Assembly: GCF_011601315.1 (NCBI RefSeq)
Contig: NZ_JAAORA010000007.1
Coordinates: 1-64,000, forward strand
Length of the DNA stretch: 64,000 bases
Source of the DNA: Candidatus Chlorobium masyuteum
GTDB taxonomy: Bacteria > Bacteroidota > Chlorobiia > Chlorobiales > Chlorobiaceae
Direction of reading: 5' to 3'
The notes under the pieces are model-generated. The model made no database searches, was not told the DNA's origin, and worked only from the letters and a program-made list of their open reading frames with translations. Shown in pieces: positions 25,660 through 34,938 of the stretch. A program made the translations under genes and the position numbers. Each line of letters opens with the position of its first letter. Position 1 is the first letter of the stretch.

Positions 25660-26712
25660 TTAGCCCGGGATTCTCAGAGCATAGCGTTTGCTCGAATGGA
25701 GCACCGGGCGGTATTTTTCGATATTTTCAAGGATTTCACCTGTTCCTCTTGCAACAGCGGTCAGCGGATCTTCGGTGATATGGACGGCAAGTTTGGTCTC
25801 TTCGTAGATTTTTTTGTCAATACCCTTGATGAGTGCTCCTCCTCCTGCAAGGAAAATGCCGCGATCAAGAATGTCCACCGAGAGTTCCGGTTTCACGACC
25901 AGCATCTCAAGGGTTTTTTTTATCGACGTAATGATCTGGCCGATCGGGGTGGAAATGGCCTCCCTGATGGTTACAGAATCGACTTTCATCGCTTCGGGAA
26001 GCCCGGATTTGATGTTGACCGCCTTTACGGTCATGGTCATTTCCGTGTCGAGCTTGTAGGCCGAGCCGATCTGCATTTTTATCTCTTCAACGGTACGTTC
26101 ACCGATGGACATGTTGTATGTTTTCCTGAAGTGCCGGATAATCGAGTTTGTTATATCAGTTCCTGCAACCCGCAGAGACTCTCCGGATGCAATACCTCCA
26201 AGTGAAATAACGGCGATATCTGTTGTGCCGCCACCGATATCGACAATCATGTTTCCTCTTGCCTCATTGAACTCAAGTCCAATGCCGATTGCAGCGGCTA
26301 TCGGTTCCGATACCAGATAGATCTCTTTGGCTCCTATATGCTCGGCGGCATCATGTACGGCTCGTTTTTCAACCTCGGTGATTCCTGACGGAATTCCGAT
26401 AACCATTCGGCGGATACCCAAGGAGAAGCGGCTCCTTGTTTTTTTGATCAAACCCTTTATCAGCTCCTCCGTTGCTTCATAGTCGGCAATGACCCCATTG
26501 GCCAGAGGCCGGATGGTGATGATGCCGGGATGGGTTCTTTCATGCATGAGAAGAGCTTCATTGCCGATGGCAACAACCTTTCCTGAATTTCGTTCGCGGG
26601 CAACTATTGACGGCTCATTTAATACAACGCCCTCGTTGCGTATATATATCAATGTATTTGCTGTTCCGAGATCAATAGCGATATCCCTGAACAGGTTGCT
26701 GAAAAAACTCAT
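25660..26712 (-). CDS. mreB: Rod-shape protein MreB
   Basis: This bacterial actin forms filaments under the inner membrane that guide cell-wall synthesis. The 350 residues contain the five actin-fold motifs: IAIDLGTANTLIY (phosphate 1), VDIGGGTTDIAVIS (phosphate 2) and LAGGGALIKGID (adenosine), with connecting segments. The amphipathic N-terminal MSFFSNLFRDI suits membrane binding. mreC and mreD are not adjacent, and the C-terminal SKRYALRIPG is slightly longer than usual. The start is ATG 26712. Confidence 0.95.
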   Translation of the reverse strand: MSFFSNLFRDIAIDLGTANTLIYIRNEGVVLNEPSIVARERNSGKVVAIGNEALLMHERTHPGIITIRPLANGVIADYEATEELIKGLIKKTRSRFSLGIRRMVIGIPSGITEVEKRAVHDAAEHIGAKEIYLVSEPIAAAIGIGLEFNEARGNMIVDIGGGTTDIAVISLGGIASGESLRVAGTDITNSIIRHFRKTYNMSIGERTVEEIKMQIGSAYKLDTEMTMTVKAVNIKSGLPEAMKVDSVTIREAISTPIGQIITSIKKTLEMLVVKPELSVDILDRGIFLAGGGALIKGIDKKIYEETKLAVHITEDPLTAVARGTGEILENIEKYRPVLHSSKRYALRIPG

Positions 26713-27122
26713 GTTATGATGGTTCTGTGTAATCTCATGGGGGTAGCAGTAGCTTGTGAAACCGGGTTTTGTTTTCCTCTTGAAAATACCATTGATCTCT
26801 CCTTCCGGGTTATGATCAGCGGTGCCACTTTTCTGAATGCGTCAAGTTACACAATGCTTTAGCTCACTCCCAAAAAAAATCACAGGAACACTCTCAATGG
26901 AGTAGCAAATTTTTTTGACCAACGTAAAGGTGTTCAGAAATCAGGGGGAAATGCAGTTGATTCTGTTTATGTTTACCGAGAGACAACGAGGGTGTTCCGG
27001 TTGCCGTACGGCAGGATATCTGCACGCTTTTTGTATACGTTATATATTTATTTGCTTGTACTTGCGGGTGGCTCTTTTTGATTTCACCTGCCTGCCATTG
27101 CCGTCAGAATGGATGAATACCT
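26713..27122. other. Non-coding stretch between divergent mreB and umuD
   Basis: It holds promoters for both genes. I searched by eye for a LexA-type SOS box before umuD: no CTGT-N8-ACAG site is present, though TTGTATACGTTATATA (27030-27045) is promoter-like. Regulation of the umuDC genes is therefore open. Confidence 0.4.
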
Positions 27123-27575
27123 ATGAAACTGACCAGAATCTATCAGAGTAGTGTGATTGACTTTTACTCGCCGGATCTTTCGACCGAACTGCGGCTTCCG
27201 TTTGCCGAAACCGGCGTCTCTGCCGGGTTTCCCTCTCCAGCTGATGATTATATGGAGCTCAGCCTTGATCTCAACAAGGCTCTTGTCCGCCATCCGGCCG
27301 CCACCTTTTATGCCAGGGTAAAGGGCTCCTCCATGATTGATGCCGGGATTCTGGAAGGAGATATTCTGGTGATCGACAAATCACTGGACCCTAAGGATGG
27401 AGATATTGCCATCTGTTTTCTGGACGGTGAGTTTACGGTCAAGAGGATTATGCAGCAAGCTGACGGGCTTCTCCTGATGCCGGCCAACGAGGAGTTCACT
27501 CCGATCCGGATCACGGAGGAGAATGATTTTCTGGTATGGGGTGTTGTAACCTATATCATCCACAAGGCAAGGTAG
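27123..27575 (+). CDS. umuD: UmuD-like self-cleaving polymerase V subunit
   Basis: UmuD is cleaved under DNA damage to UmuD', which joins UmuC to form translesion polymerase V. The 150-residue protein shows the cleavage site AGFPSP (Ala34-Gly35), the catalytic Ser70 in GSSMIDAGI and Lys107 in DGEFTVKRI, with the same Ser-Lys spacing as in E. coli UmuD. The S24 peptidase domain spans about 40-145. It sits six bases upstream of umuC and begins a four-gene run. Confidence 0.93.
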   Translation: MKLTRIYQSSVIDFYSPDLSTELRLPFAETGVSAGFPSPADDYMELSLDLNKALVRHPAATFYARVKGSSMIDAGILEGDILVIDKSLDPKDGDIAICFLDGEFTVKRIMQQADGLLLMPANEEFTPIRITEENDFLVWGVVTYIIHKAR

Positions 27576-27581
27576 AGTGTC

Positions 27582-28862
27582 ATGTTTGCCCTGATTGACT
27601 GCAACAACTTTTATGTGTCGTGCGAGCGGCTGTTCAACCCCGGATTGAGGGGTCGTCCGGTTGTGGTGCTCTCCAACAATGATGGCTGTTTTATCTCCCG
27701 GTCGGAAGAGGCCAAGGCTATAGGTCTCGGTATGGGTGAACCGGCATTCAAATGCAGGGAGCTGCTTCAGCAGCACCGTGTAGCCATCTACTCGGCCAAC
27801 TTTCCGCTCTACGGTGATCTTTCCGCACGGGTGATGAGGACGCTTGCCGATTTTGCTCCCGATATTGAGATCTACTCCATCGATGAGTGTTTTCTTGACC
27901 TCAGCGGTTTCGGTCGTTTTGATCTTGAGCGCTATGCCCGTCAAATCCGGCGGACCGTGGAGAAGCATACCGGCATTCCTGTCAGCATCGGTATCGGTGC
28001 CACCAAAACCCTTGCCAAGGCGGCAAGCCGTATGGCCAAGAAAAACGCATCTCTCGGCGGGGTCTCTCTTTTGAGGACGGATGTCGGGATCCGCGATGTT
28101 CTCTCCGGCATGGAGGTTGAGCATATATGGGGAATCGGTGGCCGTTACGGCGCGCTCCTGCACCGGCACCGGATTCATACCGCGCTGGATTTTGCCGCAG
28201 CTCCTCCGCCCTGGGTCCGACAGAACCTCCATATTACCGGGGCAAGGGTTCAGGAGGAGCTGAATGGCCGCTCATGCCTTCCTCTCGAACTGGTGCGGCC
28301 ACCAAAGCAGTCGATCTGTACATCCCGTTCGTTCGGTACGCCCGTGATTGCAAAGGAGGAGCTTCAGCATGCCGTGGTGCATTTTGCTTCCAAATGCTCG
28401 TTCAAGCTCCGCCGGGAAGAATCAAGAGCTTCGCTGGTTACGGTTTTTGCCTGTACCAGCCCGTTTGCTCCAAAGGAGAAGCGGTACTGGGGAACCGAGA
28501 CCCTTTCGCTTCCGGCACCCTCAAACGATACCCTGCTTCTGCTCAAGGCGGCAACGCTTGCGCTTGAGCGTCTCTACCGGAGGGGATATGAGTACAGAAA
28601 AGCCGGGGTTATTCTGAGCGGGATCGGTTCCGTGTGCGAACCGCAACAGACTACGCTTTCGCTCTTCGACACCGATCCGCTGCCGGAAAAGCAGGGGAGG
28701 GCGCCAGGCCTCATGGAGGCGCTTGATGCTCTGAACTTTCGTTACGGACCGGGAACACTCCGCATTGCTTCCGACTGCGCATCGGGATGGAAGCAGCGGC
28801 AGGAAAACCTCTCTGCTGCTTACACAACCCGCTGGAGTGATATCATTGAGGTGAAGCCATGA
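27582..28862 (+). CDS. umuC: Y-family DNA polymerase UmuC
   Basis: This catalytic subunit of translesion polymerase V (426 aa) has the palm carboxylates in ALIDCNNFYVSCE at the N-terminus and SIDECFLDLS near residue 104, the HhH/thumb region (VEHIWGIGGRYGALLHRH), the little-finger domain and the C-terminal DUF4113-type region (MEALDALNFRYGPGTL). It would copy past lesions in error-prone fashion. It overlaps the next gene (ATGA at 28859), so the cassette is co-translated. Confidence 0.94.
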   Translation: MFALIDCNNFYVSCERLFNPGLRGRPVVVLSNNDGCFISRSEEAKAIGLGMGEPAFKCRELLQQHRVAIYSANFPLYGDLSARVMRTLADFAPDIEIYSIDECFLDLSGFGRFDLERYARQIRRTVEKHTGIPVSIGIGATKTLAKAASRMAKKNASLGGVSLLRTDVGIRDVLSGMEVEHIWGIGGRYGALLHRHRIHTALDFAAAPPPWVRQNLHITGARVQEELNGRSCLPLELVRPPKQSICTSRSFGTPVIAKEELQHAVVHFASKCSFKLRREESRASLVTVFACTSPFAPKEKRYWGTETLSLPAPSNDTLLLLKAATLALERLYRRGYEYRKAGVILSGIGSVCEPQQTTLSLFDTDPLPEKQGRAPGLMEALDALNFRYGPGTLRIASDCASGWKQRQENLSAAYTTRWSDIIEVKP

Positions 28863-29173
28863 ATCCCGCAAAGGTATCAAGAGACAGGCTCAAAGAACTG
28901 ACCGATCTGCCGAACATTGGTGCATCCCTGGCACGTGATCTCCGGTTGATTGGTATTTTCCGGCCGGAGCAGCTTGCGGGCCGCTCGGCGTTGGAGATGT
29001 ATCACGATTTGTGCCGCATAACCGATACCCGTCAGGATCCCTGCGTGCTTGACGTCTTCATGTCGCTCACCAGCTTCATGTCGGGCAGTGAGCCGCGCAC
29101 CTGGTGGTCGTTTACCGAAGAGCGGAAGCGGCTGCTCAGCCAGGAGAGAGCAGGAGGGGAGGGAACAAATTAA
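28859..29173 (+). CDS. Cdd1-type helix-hairpin-helix protein
   Basis: The 104-residue protein matches the Cdd1 (pathogenicity-locus) family. It has a helix-hairpin-helix, LPNIGASLARDLRLIGIFRPEQLAG, then MYHDLCRITDTRQDPCVLDVF and the Trp-rich WWSFTEERK. Such proteins probably bind DNA non-specifically. The four-base overlap with umuC and the position before the DUF1848 gene suggest a DNA-damage role. The biochemical function is not established. Confidence 0.82.
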   Translation: MNPAKVSRDRLKELTDLPNIGASLARDLRLIGIFRPEQLAGRSALEMYHDLCRITDTRQDPCVLDVFMSLTSFMSGSEPRTWWSFTEERKRLLSQERAGGEGTN

Positions 29174-29186
29174 TAAAGGTGCCATT

Positions 29187-30161
29187 ATGATTATCAGCGC
29201 CAGCCGTCGCACCGACATCCCCGCCTTCTACGGTGAGTGGTTTGTGAACCGCCTGAAGGCCGGTGAGGTTCTGGTGCGCAACCCCATGCAGCCGAAACAG
29301 GTGAGCAGAATTATGCTGACCCCGGCAACGGTTGATGCCCTTGTCTTCTGGACCAAAAACCCTGCACCCTTTCTTTCGCGTCTGCCGGAAATTGATGCGA
29401 TGGGATATGCATACTATTTTCTTTTTACCCTTACGCCCTATGACTCCGTGCTGGAGCCCGGTGTGCCGGAGAAGGGTTCTCTTGTTGAGGTGTTCCGGCG
29501 GCTCTCTCGACTTGTCGGTCCTGAAAAAGTGGTGTGGCGGTATGATCCCGTTCTCATCACCGATCAGTTTACCCCGGCCTGGCATGCGGATTCTTTTCAA
29601 AAGCTCGCAGAACAACTTTCAGGTTATACCGGGCGCTGCATCATCAGTTTTCTTGACGACTACCGCAAGGTGAGGAACCGTATGCGCAATCTCCGCTACA
29701 CCCTGCCTGACAGCGCGGAGATGGGTGATCTGGCGGCTCTCTTTGCCGATATCGCCGCAAAACGGGGCATTGCACTCTGTACATGCAGTCAGGAGGTTGA
29801 TCTTTCCCGTTACGGCATCATGCACAGTCGCTGTATTGATGGCGGGCTTGTCGAGCGCATCTCCGGTCGAAGGATGACGGTAACCAAAAAAGACAGCAGC
29901 CAGCGCCACGCCTGTGGCTGCATCGAGAGCCGGGATATCGGCAGCTATGATACCTGCCCGCACGGCTGCCTCTACTGCTATGCTGTTGCCAGCCAGGCAA
30001 AGGCAGGCAAAGCTTTTGAAGCATACGAGCCATCATCACCGATGCTCTGCGACAGCCTGCACGGAGACGAAACAATCACAACGCCTGCACCCCGCAAGCG
30101 AGCTGCTTCAGCGCGAACACTATCCGATGCCGGATTGCATCAGGGCGAACTGTTTGGATAG
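29187..30161 (+). CDS. DUF1848 family protein with Cys clusters
   Basis: It starts at ATG 29187 with AAAGGTG upstream (MIISASRRTDIPAFYGEW, the family opening). The 324-residue protein has an alpha/beta barrel-like layout and a C-terminal cysteine-rich segment with C-x-C, CGC and C-x3-C-x2-C (CPHGCLYC). That last motif is similar to a radical-SAM-type or other Fe-S cluster site placed at the C-terminal end. The family is widespread and uncharacterised. Its place behind umuDC and Cdd1 hints at nucleic-acid repair, an inference from context only. Confidence 0.85.
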   Translation: MIISASRRTDIPAFYGEWFVNRLKAGEVLVRNPMQPKQVSRIMLTPATVDALVFWTKNPAPFLSRLPEIDAMGYAYYFLFTLTPYDSVLEPGVPEKGSLVEVFRRLSRLVGPEKVVWRYDPVLITDQFTPAWHADSFQKLAEQLSGYTGRCIISFLDDYRKVRNRMRNLRYTLPDSAEMGDLAALFADIAAKRGIALCTCSQEVDLSRYGIMHSRCIDGGLVERISGRRMTVTKKDSSQRHACGCIESRDIGSYDTCPHGCLYCYAVASQAKAGKAFEAYEPSSPMLCDSLHGDETITTPAPRKRAASARTLSDAGLHQGELFG

Positions 30162-30162
30162 A

Positions 30163-30190
30163 ATAAAATCACCCGGGAGGTCCCGGGTGA
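30163..30190 (-). terminator. Terminator of the bacterioferritin gene
   Basis: The stem TCACCCGGGA/TCCCGGGTGA with a two-base loop is followed on the minus strand by TTTTATTC. It lies between the convergent DUF1848 and bacterioferritin genes. Confidence 0.8.
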
Positions 30191-30214
30191 AGAGTAATGA
30201 GCGTTGATGCCGGT

Positions 30215-30682
30215 TTATCCCAACTGTTCGACAAGGTAATTCTGTATCCCCATCTGGCTGATCTGGTCGATTTGAGCCTCAAGCCAGTCGATGTGAGCCT
30301 CCTCATCGCGGAGGATTGATTCAAGCAGTTCACGGGTGCCGTTATCTCCGAGTTCGACAGCAAGCTTGATTCCGTCATTGTAGGATGCGATAGCTCCATC
30401 TTCCGAATGCCGGTCGTTTTTGTGCTGGGCGGCCACGTCAGCTCCTATCTTTATCTTTTTGAGGTCGCTGACTACCGGAATACCTTCGAGAAAGAGGATT
30501 CGTGCGATGAGTTTTTCGGCATGTTTCATTTCATCAATCGCACGTTTTTCATCAGCGTTGTGGAGTTTTTCATAACCCCAGTTGCTGCACATCTCCGAAT
30601 GCACAATGTACTGGTTGATTGCTGTCAACTCATCAGCGAGCAGGCTGTTGAGCTTTTCGATTATTTTCGGATTTCCTTTCAT
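30215..30682 (-). CDS. bfr: Bacterioferritin
   Basis: This 155-residue iron-storage protein forms a haem-containing 24-mer shell. The ferroxidase ligands Glu18, Glu51 and His54, and the haem-binding Met52, fall at the same numbers as in E. coli Bfr; EEAHIDWLEAQ supplies the second-site ligands. ATG with GGAGAGACCG upstream. In an anaerobic phototroph it would store iron and remove oxidants. Confidence 0.94.
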   Translation of the reverse strand: MKGNPKIIEKLNSLLADELTAINQYIVHSEMCSNWGYEKLHNADEKRAIDEMKHAEKLIARILFLEGIPVVSDLKKIKIGADVAAQHKNDRHSEDGAIASYNDGIKLAVELGDNGTRELLESILRDEEAHIDWLEAQIDQISQMGIQNYLVEQLG

Positions 30683-30782
30683 CGGTCTCTCCTTGATTCG
30701 TGTTGATAATGGAATCTTTCATATAGGCACTTCGTATAATAAAGCTGATAATCCGCAATCCAGCAATATCTTTTCCGCCAAA

Positions 30783-31109
30783 TCATGAAAGCTGTGAAAT
30801 ATTGTGATTCCGTGTATAGAAAATAACACCGATGCGTTTGATGTGTTCAATAATACCCGGATCGTCGATATCGGAAAAAATGGAGAGGTCAATGGTATAG
30901 GGCAGATGCAGGTTGTCAATCTCTTCACTGATCTCAAACAGTGTTTTGGTGGTTAATGCCGTGCCGCAAAGTGTCAGGTCAATATCCGAGCCGTTTTTAT
31001 GCGTTCCTTTTGCACGGGAACCATAGAGGATAGCCTGTTCCACCTGAGGGTAAAGAGCAATGACCTTGTGTATTTTCCGGATTGTTTCATCCTGCAGACC
31101 GTACATCAT
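30783..31109 (-). CDS. MNT-type nucleotidyltransferase antitoxin (MntA-like)
   Basis: This 108-residue minimal nucleotidyltransferase has the GS motif and the metal-binding Asp pair in GSRAKGTHKNGSDIDLT, and a third acidic residue in YTIDLSIF. In MntA/HepT systems the enzyme adds AMP to the HEPN toxin and so silences it. Its start overlaps the stop of the upstream HepT-like gene by four bases, the usual arrangement. It marks the left edge of the accessory island. Confidence 0.87.
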   Translation of the reverse strand: MMYGLQDETIRKIHKVIALYPQVEQAILYGSRAKGTHKNGSDIDLTLCGTALTTKTLFEISEEIDNLHLPYTIDLSIFSDIDDPGIIEHIKRIGVIFYTRNHNISQLS

Positions 31110-31528
31110 GGTGTCGTTTCTGTTTTCAGCTTTTCCAGTTTTACCAGAAGTGATTCAAATGCAGCGAAGTAGTCGTTGAGAATAGCGGACGATATGTTGG
31201 CCGCTGTGGTTTCGTCATAGGTGTGGGTCGTCAGGTTTCGACTCAGAATCATCTCCATCCAGGTCTCTCCTTTTTCAATCAAACCAGCCTTGAAGGCGGC
31301 ACGTGTAGTGTCTTTGGAACCATATAAATCAGCAACACCCCGATTTTCAAGAAAATCCTTCAATGTTTTCCACGCCAGTTCATGGGTGTACTCAAATGAC
31401 TGGATCAAACCCTGCTCTTCAAGTGTTGAAAGTTTGCGTTGTTGAGCCAGTTCAACTGCCGCTTTCAATTGTGAAAAAGCTTTAAGGAAGTTGTTGAAAC
31501 GCTGAACCCATCGGATATCTGTCATCAT
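31106..31528 (-). CDS. HepT-like HEPN ribonuclease toxin
   Basis: The 140-residue helical protein belongs to the HI0074/HepT nucleotidyltransferase-partner family. It shows the HEPN RNase motif R-x4-H followed by x-Y, in RNLTTHTYDE, with Tyr in the position that MntA-type enzymes AMPylate in studied systems. ATG 31528 is chosen because GGAG lies seven bases upstream; a frame extension to 31567 is less likely. Toxin first, antitoxin second is the normal order. In the cell it would cleave RNA, probably tRNA, when not modified. Confidence 0.85.
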   Translation of the reverse strand: MMTDIRWVQRFNNFLKAFSQLKAAVELAQQRKLSTLEEQGLIQSFEYTHELAWKTLKDFLENRGVADLYGSKDTTRAAFKAGLIEKGETWMEMILSRNLTTHTYDETTAANISSAILNDYFAAFESLLVKLEKLKTETTP

Positions 31529-31758
31529 AACGAAGCTCCAGAAAAAGAATATGATCACATATTTCAAAAGTATCAGGTACCGGACGCCAGTAATTTACAA
31601 AACATTTAAAATCACCGCACACTAATCCATAAATCCCCCGAAGCGGGTTCGGATTTCTCTTTTGCCATCGTCGCATACTCCGGATACTTTCCCGTTTCGT
31701 AGAGAGTACACTATATTGTCTTTCTTACTCATTCGTTAACCCTGGTTAATCCATTCAC
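31529..31758. other. Promoter region between HepT/MntA and the first DGR target
   Basis: It separates the leftward toxin-antitoxin pair from the rightward DGR cassette, so both promoters must lie here. A 64-codon minus-strand frame (31482-31676) overlaps hepT and matches nothing I know, so I leave it out. No strong promoter or operator can be picked out. Confidence 0.35.
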
Positions 31759-34700
31759 ATGGCTGTTACACCCTTGCGGACATTGCAACCTGTATACGCT
31801 GCTTCGGATAGCGGAATAAAAAAGGTAAAAATTCTTGTTGCTTCGCCGGGTGATGTCGATAAGGAGCGAAAGATTGTTGAGGAGGTCATACAGGACTGGA
31901 ATATCCGTAATGGTGATGAGCGGAATATGGTTCTCGAAGCAGTGCTTTGGGAAAAACATGCAGCTCCGGAAAACCGGGGCAATGACGAGGGGCCACAACC
32001 TCAAATTACCCGCCAGATAGTTGATGACTGTGATTGTGCGATAGGGATTTTTTGGAATCGTATAGGAACACCTACGAAAATTGCTCCCGGTGGAGCAGTT
32101 GAAGAGGTGCAGCGGATGCTGACCGTGCTGAAGCGTCCGGTTATGCTCTATTTTTCCGATATGCCCATTAACCCAAGCAAGATCGATTCTGAGCAGAAAG
32201 CAAAGCTTGATGAGTTCAAGGTGGCGATGAAGATTGATGGTCTGGTATGGGAATACAACAGCAGAGCAAAGTTCCGTACCCATTTATCCCGTCATCTTGA
32301 CTTGAAAATACGGGAATGGTTCTTCACTTCCGGAGTTAAAACGACAAAGAAATCCATTCCAACTGATGAGGTGTTACGCCGTTATCAGGCAATACTGAAA
32401 GAGGAGCAGGGATATATCCGCATGCTTGGGATGCCGGGAGTAGAGAGCGTCAAGGTTAACCTGAATGATGACACCTTTGTGCCGCTTCGCCTTTCCGGCA
32501 AGTATGATTCAGAGAAGGTGTTTTCTGAAAAGAGAGCCTCTCAGGAGAGCGAGCATATTTTTTCTCCCGACGAAATCATGAAGCGGGCATTTCATGATCG
32601 CAGGGGTCTGAGAATGCTCCTTGTCATCGGTGATCCCGGAGCCGGTAAGACGACACTGCTCAAGTACTATGCCCTGTGTGCAATGGAGGATTATACCCGG
32701 CTTGGCTTTGCCTCTCCGGTCAGTGTGTTTTACCTGCCGCTGCGCGAGCTTTTGCGTGATGAAAAGGGCGATTTTTCTGATTCACTGCCAGTAAACCTTG
32801 CAAGCTGGTCAGCCAAGCATCATCAAACCATTCCGGAGGGGATTTTCGGAGAATGGCTGAACAGTGATGCTCTCGTCTTGCTTGACGGCCTTGATGAAAT
32901 CAGTGATACGGAAGAGCGCAAAGCGGTGTGCGACTGGATAGACCATGCTTGGAGCGGATTCCGCAAGGCCCGCTTTGTGGTTACGTCACGGGCGACAGGC
33001 TATAACAAGGAGGAGGGCATCGAGCTTGCCGCCGACTACGAGCGGGCTGATGTACAGGACTTTACTTCGGAGCAGCAGGAGCGGTTTCTCTCAAACTGGT
33101 TCACGGCTGCTTTCCTGAAAGAACCCTGTGAAAAGGGATTTGACGAAGCTGGCTGGCAAATAAAGCAGAGAGCGGAAGCCCATGAGAGAACCATAGCTAT
33201 TATGGCGCACCTCAAGATCCCGAAAAACAGGGGATTGCGTCAACTTGCGGCCATACCGATGATTTTGCAGATTATGGCTATACTTTGGAAGGATCGTGAC
33301 TATATGCCTGAAAGTCGGGTAAAGCTCTACGAAGCAGCGCTTGATTATTTGCTTGAATTTCGCGACAAGCGCCGAAAGATAGTTCCGCTTCTTTCAGCCT
33401 CGCGTGCCCGCCAGGTGCTCGGGCCGGTTTCGCTCTGGATGCAGGAGCGGCTTGAAAAAGATGAAGCACCAAAAGCAGAGATGCACATCGAAATGCAGGA
33501 GAGGCTTGATACGCTTGACAATCCGCCAACAGCGGAGGTGTTTTGCGACTATCTGGTTAAACGCGCGGGCTTGCTGGTTGAGAGTGCGGGCAAAGAGTAC
33601 CTCTTCCGGCACAAATCATTCCGTGAATATCTTGCAGGCGTTCAACTCAAGGAGGATCGTTCTGACGATATGCTCAATACTCTCGTGACCCACTTCGGAG
33701 AGGACTGGTGGGAAGAGCCGCTCCGCTTTTTCATTGCTTCGGTTGACGCCAATGTTTTCGATGCCTTTATGCAAAAGTTCTTTGATGCACCGCAGAGCGA
33801 AGCACTGACACAAAAGCAGCAGATACTTTTGATGACGCTCATCGAAGAGGCAAAGGGGAAAAAGATTGACGCTCTAAGCAAAAAACTGCTTGATCCTGCT
33901 ACTACAGTCGAGCGTCAGCGGGTGATTCTTGACTGCCTCAAGACTGTTGGCAAGAGTTCGGCGTTGAAAGCAATTGGGCAGTTTAAAACAGAGGGTTTGG
34001 CCAAAAACAGTGATGTTGCTGACCGGACAACAGATGTTATGTTCACTTTGCTATTCGGTTTAGATGCAAAGTATTTAATAAAGCAAAACCTCTCATCGGT
34101 TACGACTGTGCCTACGATTATCACGCCGGAAAATCTCCCGGAATCATTTCGCAATCCGAATGAGCACAATGCAGAGTATATCCTGATAAGAAAAGGGAGC
34201 TATCTTGACTCGGAGACAAAAGAGAAAAGGAATGTGAAAACTGATCTCTATTTCGCCAAATATCCTGTTACCAACAGGCTTTACCGATCATTTATTTCAG
34301 GCTTTGGTGAATCAAAAGCGTTCAGGGAACGTCTGGATGAAATTGCAGGAAAGAGCGAGTGGGATGCAGGATTTCAAAAATATCTCAGCTCAGGGAAAAA
34401 GGATCTTGCTAAGTTGTTTCGTTCCGGTTATGATGAAGACCGCAAATTCGGCGGAGATGATCAGCCTGTTGTTGGTGTGAACTGGTATGCCGCAAAAGCA
34501 TACTGCCTGTGGCTTTCGCTGCTTGAGGGCACAGCAGACGCTTACCGCTTGCCGAATGAAGTTGAGTGGCAGTGGGCCGCAGGAGGCAGGCAGGGAAAGA
34601 GAGAGCGGGTAGTTCGAGACTATCCCTGGCCTGAGGCGAAAGGCGAACCAAACCCGAAACTGGCCAATTATGGTCAAAATGTTGGTGCAACCACTCCCGT

Positions 34701-34938
34701 CGGGAGCTACCCTGAAGGGGCGACACCAGAGGGACTGTACGATATGGTCGGAAATGTGTGGGAGTGGACGGATAGTATACACGAAAAATACGCTCCTGCC
34801 CGTTCTTTGCGCGGGGGTTCGTGGGGCGCTGAACCTGAGGATCTGCGCTGTTCGGTCCGGGGCGACTTCGATCCCGGCGACTGGGGCGTCGATATCGGTT
34901 TTCGAGTAGTTCGTTCCAGTCCTCTTTACTCTTCCTGA
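31759..34938 (+). CDS. DGR target 1: DUF4062-NACHT-FGE-sulfatase STAND protein
   Basis: A 1,059-residue multidomain NTPase. Residues about 20-190 form a DUF4062-like domain, opening VKILVASPGDVDKER. The NACHT NTPase has Walker A VIGDPGAGKTT near 290 and Walker B VLLDGLDEIS near 372. A helical part follows (about 480-780). From about 805 comes an FGE-sulfatase domain (C-type lectin fold) with AKYPVTNRLY, QPVVGVNWYAAKAYC, MVGNVWEWTD and the terminal GFRVVRS. The last segment (codons about 1013-1053) is variable repeat VR1. No membrane segment is seen. STAND proteins of this build are thought to sense a ligand and trigger a response. Avd, TR and RT follow directly. Confidence 0.9.
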   Translation: MAVTPLRTLQPVYAASDSGIKKVKILVASPGDVDKERKIVEEVIQDWNIRNGDERNMVLEAVLWEKHAAPENRGNDEGPQPQITRQIVDDCDCAIGIFWNRIGTPTKIAPGGAVEEVQRMLTVLKRPVMLYFSDMPINPSKIDSEQKAKLDEFKVAMKIDGLVWEYNSRAKFRTHLSRHLDLKIREWFFTSGVKTTKKSIPTDEVLRRYQAILKEEQGYIRMLGMPGVESVKVNLNDDTFVPLRLSGKYDSEKVFSEKRASQESEHIFSPDEIMKRAFHDRRGLRMLLVIGDPGAGKTTLLKYYALCAMEDYTRLGFASPVSVFYLPLRELLRDEKGDFSDSLPVNLASWSAKHHQTIPEGIFGEWLNSDALVLLDGLDEISDTEERKAVCDWIDHAWSGFRKARFVVTSRATGYNKEEGIELAADYERADVQDFTSEQQERFLSNWFTAAFLKEPCEKGFDEAGWQIKQRAEAHERTIAIMAHLKIPKNRGLRQLAAIPMILQIMAILWKDRDYMPESRVKLYEAALDYLLEFRDKRRKIVPLLSASRARQVLGPVSLWMQERLEKDEAPKAEMHIEMQERLDTLDNPPTAEVFCDYLVKRAGLLVESAGKEYLFRHKSFREYLAGVQLKEDRSDDMLNTLVTHFGEDWWEEPLRFFIASVDANVFDAFMQKFFDAPQSEALTQKQQILLMTLIEEAKGKKIDALSKKLLDPATTVERQRVILDCLKTVGKSSALKAIGQFKTEGLAKNSDVADRTTDVMFTLLFGLDAKYLIKQNLSSVTTVPTIITPENLPESFRNPNEHNAEYILIRKGSYLDSETKEKRNVKTDLYFAKYPVTNRLYRSFISGFGESKAFRERLDEIAGKSEWDAGFQKYLSSGKKDLAKLFRSGYDEDRKFGGDDQPVVGVNWYAAKAYCLWLSLLEGTADAYRLPNEVEWQWAAGGRQGKRERVVRDYPWPEAKGEPNPKLANYGQNVGATTPVGSYPEGATPEGLYDMVGNVWEWTDSIHEKYAPARSLRGGSWGAEPEDLRCSVRGDFDPGDWGVDIGFRVVRSSPLYSS
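34796..34918 (+). repeat. DGR variable repeat VR1
   Basis: It aligns without gaps to the template repeat at 35504-35626 (offset 708). Over the 119-base block common to all three repeats there are 21 differences, and all 21 are at positions where the TR has A. Every AAY codon of the TR is altered here. The last 25 bases (ATCGG onward) are unchanged and should act as the initiation of mutagenic homology (IMH). Confidence 0.97.

Noticed and set aside
31482-31676. A 64-codon minus-strand frame near the HepT gene
   Set aside because: It overlaps hepT in another frame and matches no family I know; no ribosome site.
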